From Gammaproteobacteria bacterium (GTDB lineage Bacteria; Pseudomonadota; Gammaproteobacteria; Enterobacterales; Kangiellaceae): a stretch of DNA of 8,942 nucleotides. The translations under genes and the position numbers were made by a program. Under the pieces are notes generated by a model. That model made no database searches and had not been told where the DNA came from. It saw only the letters and a program-made list of their open reading frames with translations. Each line of letters starts with the position of its first letter. The first letter of the stretch is position 1. This document shows, in pieces, positions 5,535 through 8,942 of this stretch. The stretch spans positions 1,337 to 10,278 of the forward strand of contig NVTT01000078.1 of assembly GCA_002401655.1 (NCBI GenBank), given 5' to 3'.

Positions 5535-7850
5535 TTATAATCCTTTTGCGGGTTGGATGTTTAGTTTATTAAATATTATTTGTGTCTTGTTTCTTATTTC
5601 TTGGCAATGCGAACTTGTAAATTGAGAAAAACGGCCAATACTTTCTTGACCAAACGCCTCATGGCCAAGAAATATATCAATAAGGCAACCATGGAGATTT
5701 TCTTTGATTAATTCTTGCGCCATAAAATGGCGGTTCCAGTTAGCAGGGAGAGGCCAGAAACTGTTGTGTAAGAATGTGATCAACTTAGGTGACAAATTCA
5801 CTATTTTCGGTTTTTTCCATTGTGAAGAAAACCACAATAAAAAATTTCCCTTTCCATCTAACGCAGCTGAGATTTTATCTGTTTCTTGGAAGCCTAATGT
5901 AAAAAGAATATATTTTAGTTTTGTTAAATGTTGAACATATAGTTCTACTTGTTCAGTAATAATGTCAATAACAGGAATAATGCGAGAGGTGTATCCAGAT
6001 TTATTTATTTTGTCACAAATCAATAATTGATTTAAAATTGGGTCGAAATCATCTAGCCGTTCGAATGGCGCTATGATGGGACGATGACCTGTCCCAAGAG
6101 ATAATAATAAATAGACATAGGCCGTGTAGAAATTATGAAATTCAAAAATTTTGAATAGTTCCCCTTGTTTGTTACTGATAATGTAATCATTCTTCGTACC
6201 ATTTATGCTTTCATTATCAACAATGGGTGGGGAAAACCCTGCAAGCCCATGGTCAAAGAGACAATGGTAATACTTAAATAGGTTTCCAACGTAATTTTCT
6301 GGTACGACTAATTTGGAACCTAGTCTTTCAGATGAATCATCGAAAGATGAAAATTCAAAATTAAGGTCTGGGAATCGATCAGTTATAACCTTTTCGTAAC
6401 TATTTCTAACCTCTGTTGAACTAAAAGTGCGATAGTATAGAGCGGGCGAATGACGCTCTGAAACACCACAAATCAAAGCTTGTTCTGAAGGCGCAAGGTT
6501 TGTTTGCTTTAAATGTGATGACAAAAAAGAAGAAATTTTGTTTACCGTTAATCTTAACTTGTATTTTTCGTTTATTTCTTTAATGCGAATTTTAACGAGC
6601 TGTACAATTTTTTTATCGCTAATATTTTTATTTTCTCTGTGTAATTGGATGCTTGAAATCAAGATTTTGGGAATGGGAAGAAATAATGTATCGCCGTGAA
6701 AATTGATAAAATTTTGAGTTTCAACTTGGTATCGTGGTGCTGGTAAGTTTGGTTTATGAGCAAAAGCTTGGGTCGTACTGGTTACGATCAATTTATCACA
6801 ATCATAAATTTCCTTACCTTTAATCAGTTTTAGTGCTGAGGCTAGGAGACGACCAAAAATTAAAGAAACGAAAATGTTGGTATCTTCTATCGATAGTTTC
6901 TTAGCTTCATCGAACAGCTCCTTGACTAAGCAGTCAATTTCAAATCTGGTTGCTTGACGAAAGCTTGTTAGAGGCTGTAGCTCCCTCATTATGATTGAAT
7001 CTGCGGATTGTTGGCATTTAAATCTATTTAGCTCAGGTGATGAATCCAAGTTGGACGGATTTAAAGAATTAATTTGAACACTTCTGTAGTTGGAAATATT
7101 GTCTCCTGAGGTTTCAGCGCTAGGGATCCCTTTAAAACCACTTATCTCATAATCCGTAAACTCATCAAAACCAAAATCATCAAATTGTTGATTTGCTGTC
7201 TGCCGAAATACTGAAACACCTTGTTTTTTATTCGACGAGTTTTCACTCTCAGGTTCCTCCTCTTCCCATTCTCTGTTATTTAATAAATAGTAGATTGCAG
7301 TATGGATCTCACTTACCCTTAATGCCAATGTGTGATTTCCTATCGACTTTAGTTGTTCAGACAGATCAGACAACTCTAAAATTGTAGCTGCTAATGGTTT
7401 ATCGAACTCAGGCAATAAGCGCAAGAGTTCAAAATATTCGGGCTGTGTTAGAAGGCGAATTCTTGCACAGAATCGTCTAATAAACTCTAACGTCGCTCCA
7501 TTTTCTATAACTCCTAACACTACGAGAAACGCCCATGCTCGGATATGTTCAAATTTTTTCGCACTGTTAGAGACTTTAGAAATTGAAACCGTTGCAAGCG
7601 CAGATATTGGTGTTGTACCAATATTCTTGCCATCGAGAATATGGAATATTTCTGCTTTGTTGGCGCATTCAACATTAGTTCTGATAGGAAATGAATGATT
7701 AAATGAATCAATTATGGGATCAAATTTTTCCTGTTCAAAATATGGCATTAACCGAATTTCTTCAAGAGAGTCTCTTATGATGTTTGTCACTATGACTCTG
7801 TGTTCTTTATTTTCTAACACGCCCAAATTTAGTTTTTTGAATGCTGACAT
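5535..7850 (-). CDS. Degenerate tyrosine recombinase-like protein lacking the catalytic tyrosine
   Basis: A 771-residue protein. GAGGAG in the 3' end of the preceding gene lies 8 nt before its ATG, and the gap is 3 nt. Residues 1-190 look helical and unknown. Residues ~193-280 are acidic and low in predicted order (REWEEEEPESENSS, then DDFGFDEFTDYE). The C-terminal ~220 residues keep the tyrosine-recombinase layout: R590 in LGTGHRPIIAPF (compare RTGCR in its neighbour), K617 in INKSGYTSRIIPV, R707-H708 in NWNRHFMAQEL and H730 in FLGHEAFGQES. The first His of HxxR is Asn704. The nucleophile is missing: the 41 residues after H730 contain no tyrosine, and Phe741 and Phe744 occupy the region where it should be. 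It therefore probably binds DNA or the active recombinase without cutting. The possibility that another residue serves as nucleophile cannot be excluded. The fold call is by motif reading. Confidence 0.78.
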   Translation of the reverse strand: MSAFKKLNLGVLENKEHRVIVTNIIRDSLEEIRLMPYFEQEKFDPIIDSFNHSFPIRTNVECANKAEIFHILDGKNIGTTPISALATVSISKVSNSAKKFEHIRAWAFLVVLGVIENGATLEFIRRFCARIRLLTQPEYFELLRLLPEFDKPLAATILELSDLSEQLKSIGNHTLALRVSEIHTAIYYLLNNREWEEEEPESENSSNKKQGVSVFRQTANQQFDDFGFDEFTDYEISGFKGIPSAETSGDNISNYRSVQINSLNPSNLDSSPELNRFKCQQSADSIIMRELQPLTSFRQATRFEIDCLVKELFDEAKKLSIEDTNIFVSLIFGRLLASALKLIKGKEIYDCDKLIVTSTTQAFAHKPNLPAPRYQVETQNFINFHGDTLFLPIPKILISSIQLHRENKNISDKKIVQLVKIRIKEINEKYKLRLTVNKISSFLSSHLKQTNLAPSEQALICGVSERHSPALYYRTFSSTEVRNSYEKVITDRFPDLNFEFSSFDDSSERLGSKLVVPENYVGNLFKYYHCLFDHGLAGFSPPIVDNESINGTKNDYIISNKQGELFKIFEFHNFYTAYVYLLLSLGTGHRPIIAPFERLDDFDPILNQLLICDKINKSGYTSRIIPVIDIITEQVELYVQHLTKLKYILFTLGFQETDKISAALDGKGNFLLWFSSQWKKPKIVNLSPKLITFLHNSFWPLPANWNRHFMAQELIKENLHGCLIDIFLGHEAFGQESIGRFSQFTSSHCQEIRNKTQIIFNKLNIQPAKGL

Positions 7851-7853
7851 TTT

Positions 7854-8435
7854 TTAAACTCCTCTAATGTTATTACTGGAAAGTATTGATCTTTTACTTT
7901 TTTTTGTTTCTTCACGCTGACTGCGTATACTTTTAACCGTTTCTCCTGAAAATCTAGCAAAGCTTGATTCGGTAAAGCGATGATTTAGTAACAGGTGCTC
8001 ACCCGCTAAATTTGTAGATGTTGGTTTAAGAGCATGGTAGCTATCATCAAGCCCACTATTTTTATGGAGGCTAAAAATTGTATGCGTTGCAGTTGATCTC
8101 CATGCGATCTGTAAGATTTCTTGATCTTTAATATCGTTGTAGATATCAAGCCGTAATTCGGCTGACGGAAATGCAATTGCTAAATTGATTACTTCAAATG
8201 ACGAAAAAAATTGAAACTTAGTCATATCTTTTTGGATTACTGAAATAGGTAGCGAATTTAGAATATGTTTTGCAAATTCTAAATTCAAAAGTTCAATGTT
8301 AAATTGTCTTTTTCTTTCTAAATTTGCAAGCCAGAGTTCTTTTGCCAGTTTGTGGCAAGTGAACTCTTTGCATTTTTCAAAACTTATTCTTCTAGTTCCT
8401 GTTTTTTTTGATCTTTCACTACTCTGACTTGGCAT
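7854..8435 (-). CDS. Unknown 193-residue protein, first gene of the recombinase operon
   Basis: I do not recognise this protein. The chosen start is the ATG at 8433-8435 (MPSQSSERSKKTGTRRISF), because GGAG stands 5 nt before it. An in-frame ATG 28 codons upstream (8519) has only AT-rich sequence before it and would give 221 residues. The N-terminus is basic and polar (residues 1-20). A helical middle follows (KLAKELWLANLERKRQ, then LLNLEFAKHILNSL), then a mixed region to ~130. The C-terminal ~60 residues (LAGEHLLLNHRF, then FARFSGETVKSIRSQREE) end in a basic tail that could be a DNA-binding helix. No membrane segment, signal peptide or catalytic motif is visible. It is translationally coupled to the pseudo-recombinase gene, whose ribosome site lies in its last codons. 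This makes it likely to be an accessory or regulatory subunit of the recombination system; that role is inferred from position only. Confidence 0.75.
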   Translation of the reverse strand: MPSQSSERSKKTGTRRISFEKCKEFTCHKLAKELWLANLERKRQFNIELLNLEFAKHILNSLPISVIQKDMTKFQFFSSFEVINLAIAFPSAELRLDIYNDIKDQEILQIAWRSTATHTIFSLHKNSGLDDSYHALKPTSTNLAGEHLLLNHRFTESSFARFSGETVKSIRSQREETKKSKRSILSSNNIRGV

Positions 8436-8546
8436 TTCTACTCCGTGCTTTTTTGCGAGCGAATCATTGATGTATATAGGATGTGGAATAATCGTCGTAA
8501 AAAACAACCTAATTGACATAAATAGGCAAATTAATTTATATTTTCT

Positions 8547-8576
8547 TTAATATTCTTTTAAATCAATATATTACAA
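8547..8576 (-). promoter_or_regulatory. Possible promoter of the recombinase trio
   Basis: On the minus strand TTGTAA (complement of 8571-8576) and TATTAA (complement of 8547-8552) are separated by 18 nt, with four of six consensus matches each. Transcription would start near 8540 and leave about a 100-nt leader before the ATG at 8435. The region is so AT-rich that other placements are possible. Confidence 0.25.
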
Positions 8577-8618
8577 GTGAAATATTTATTCAGAAGGGCC
8601 GATTTTGTTTTAGATAGT

Positions 8619-8646
8619 TTGATTTTATGTCGTTTAATGTTATTCT
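8619..8646 (+). promoter_or_regulatory. Possible promoter of the divergent helix-turn-helix gene
   Basis: TTGATT (8619-8624) and TATTCT (8641-8646) are separated by 16 nt, with four of six matches each. The predicted start of transcription falls at about 8653, next to the palindrome at 8656-8665. It is a candidate only. Confidence 0.25.
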
Positions 8647-8655
8647 TTGTTTGCG

Positions 8656-8665
8656 ATTCGCGAAT
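8656..8665. promoter_or_regulatory. 10-bp perfect palindrome ATTCGCGAAT, possible operator
   Basis: ATTCGCGAAT equals its own reverse complement and is unusually GC-rich in its centre for this AT-rich intergenic region. It lies 3 nt before the AGAAGGTGG ribosome site of the helix-turn-helix gene and near its predicted transcription start. That is where a repressor, perhaps the gene's own product, could act. Confidence 0.3.
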
Positions 8666-8679
8666 ACAGAAGGTGGTAA

Positions 8680-8942
8680 ATGTTAAAACCTCAAGATATC
8701 TTAGTGTTGCTCAAGTTGGTTACAGTTGCTAACAAAGGGTGGGCATATAATAAATTGGCAGTCGAGCTAGATATGAGTTCTTCTGAAGTTCATGCCGCCT
8801 GCAAAAGAGCATTATCAGCAAGTTTAGCTACACAAAGAGACGGAGTGATAATGCCTAATATTCGAAATTTAGAAGAGTTTATCATTTCAGGTTTGAAGTA
8901 TGTTTATTATCCTGTACGCAGTGAAATGGTTAGAGGGATGCC
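8680..8942 (+). CDS. Partial small winged-helix/helix-turn-helix protein, C-terminus cut
   Basis: The frame starts at ATG 8680 after a strong Shine-Dalgarno (AAGGTGG, 8670-8676) and stays open for 87 codons to the window end. It begins MLKPQDILVLLKLV. The segment WAYNKLAVELDMSSSEVHAACKRAL (split here as WAYNKLAVEL at residues 21-30 and DMSSSEVHAACKRAL at 31-45) is a clear helix-turn-helix. NLEEFIISGLKYVYYP (about 64-79) and VRGMP at the edge follow. I recall a family of ~170-residue bacterial proteins with this opening and an RGMPT motif, of unknown function and found in accessory or defence-like settings; this recollection is unverified. It is transcribed away from the recombinase trio across a 160-bp gap and could be the first cargo gene or a regulator. 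Confidence 0.75.
   Translation, partial: MLKPQDILVLLKLVTVANKGWAYNKLAVELDMSSSEVHAACKRALSASLATQRDGVIMPNIRNLEEFIISGLKYVYYPVRSEMVRGM

Larger units (their letters stand above)
2255..8435 (-). mobile_element. Three-gene recombinase operon, probable mobility module of a genomic island
   Basis: Three genes are read in one direction with gaps of 3 nt and 1 nt, each downstream Shine-Dalgarno lying inside the gene before it. Such tight coupling suggests fixed stoichiometry of one complex: unknown 193-residue protein, pseudo-recombinase, active giant recombinase. Known systems with several adjacent tyrosine recombinases include Tn554 (TnpA, TnpB plus small TnpC), RIT elements (three recombinases) and the gamma-mobile-trio islands of gammaproteobacteria. 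The present module resembles them in plan only; protein sizes differ from Tn554 and RIT, and I cannot verify a match to gamma-mobile-trio proteins. Ends of the element are not identified; the 2216-2247 inverted repeat is the nearest candidate on the 3' side, and cargo would lie to the right. Confidence 0.55.

Noticed and set aside
2255..8435. Classification of the trio as a RIT element
   Set aside because: RIT elements carry three adjacent recombinases of ordinary size. Here only two products show recombinase motifs, they are far larger, and the third shows none.
8436..8519. Upstream extension of the first trio gene to ATG 8519
   Set aside because: No ribosome site precedes 8519, while GGAG stands 5 nt before ATG 8435.
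1..8942. tRNA genes or CRISPR arrays
   Set aside because: I saw no cloverleaf with the conserved TTC-loop sequence and no regularly spaced repeats on either strand.

Overview
The window is AT-rich DNA with strong AGGAG-type ribosome binding sites and closely packed, translationally coupled genes. It looks like accessory (genomic island) DNA of a gammaproteobacterium, perhaps a marine one such as Vibrio, Shewanella or Pseudoalteromonas. That host guess rests on general style and integrase family only. No tRNA, rRNA, CRISPR array or core housekeeping gene is visible.

Left part (1-756). A minus-strand pair reads out of the window to the left. The first gene is a 122-residue protein whose C-terminal half resembles the MbcA/ParS/Xre antitoxin toxin-binding domain. 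The second is the start of a very hydrophobic protein cut by the window edge. The space up to 756 holds a possible promoter for that pair, an 11-codon open frame with its own Shine-Dalgarno, and a weak terminator-like hairpin just before the next gene.

Middle-left (757-2142). A plus-strand pair encodes a 70-residue excisionase-like helix-turn-helix protein and a 387-residue tyrosine integrase with a DUF3596-type arm-binding N-terminus. This is a typical recombination module of a phage-like element or genomic island.

Main part (8435 down to 2255, minus strand). Three coupled genes, with gaps of 3 nt and 1 nt, form one operon: a 193-residue protein of unknown fold, a 771-residue protein and a 1092-residue protein. 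The last is a giant tyrosine recombinase with the complete catalytic set (R575, K606, H682, R685, H741, Y751), a lysine-rich linker before the catalytic domain and a helix-turn-helix after it. The 771-residue protein ends in a recognisable tyrosine-recombinase fold, but it has no tyrosine at all after its GH motif and has Asn in place of the HxxR histidine. It is probably a catalytically dead partner. The arrangement (small factor, pseudo-recombinase, active recombinase) resembles in outline multi-recombinase mobility modules such as Tn554 TnpABC, RIT elements and the gammaproteobacterial 'gamma-mobile-trio' systems. I cannot assign it to any of these from sequence alone.

Boundary and right end. 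The convergent 112-bp gap between the integrase and the giant recombinase contains a perfect 11-bp inverted repeat with a 10-nt loop. It may be a bidirectional terminator or a recombination site. To the right of the operon, divergently transcribed, a helix-turn-helix gene with a 10-bp palindrome before its Shine-Dalgarno runs off the end. It may be the first cargo gene of an island mobilised by the trio.
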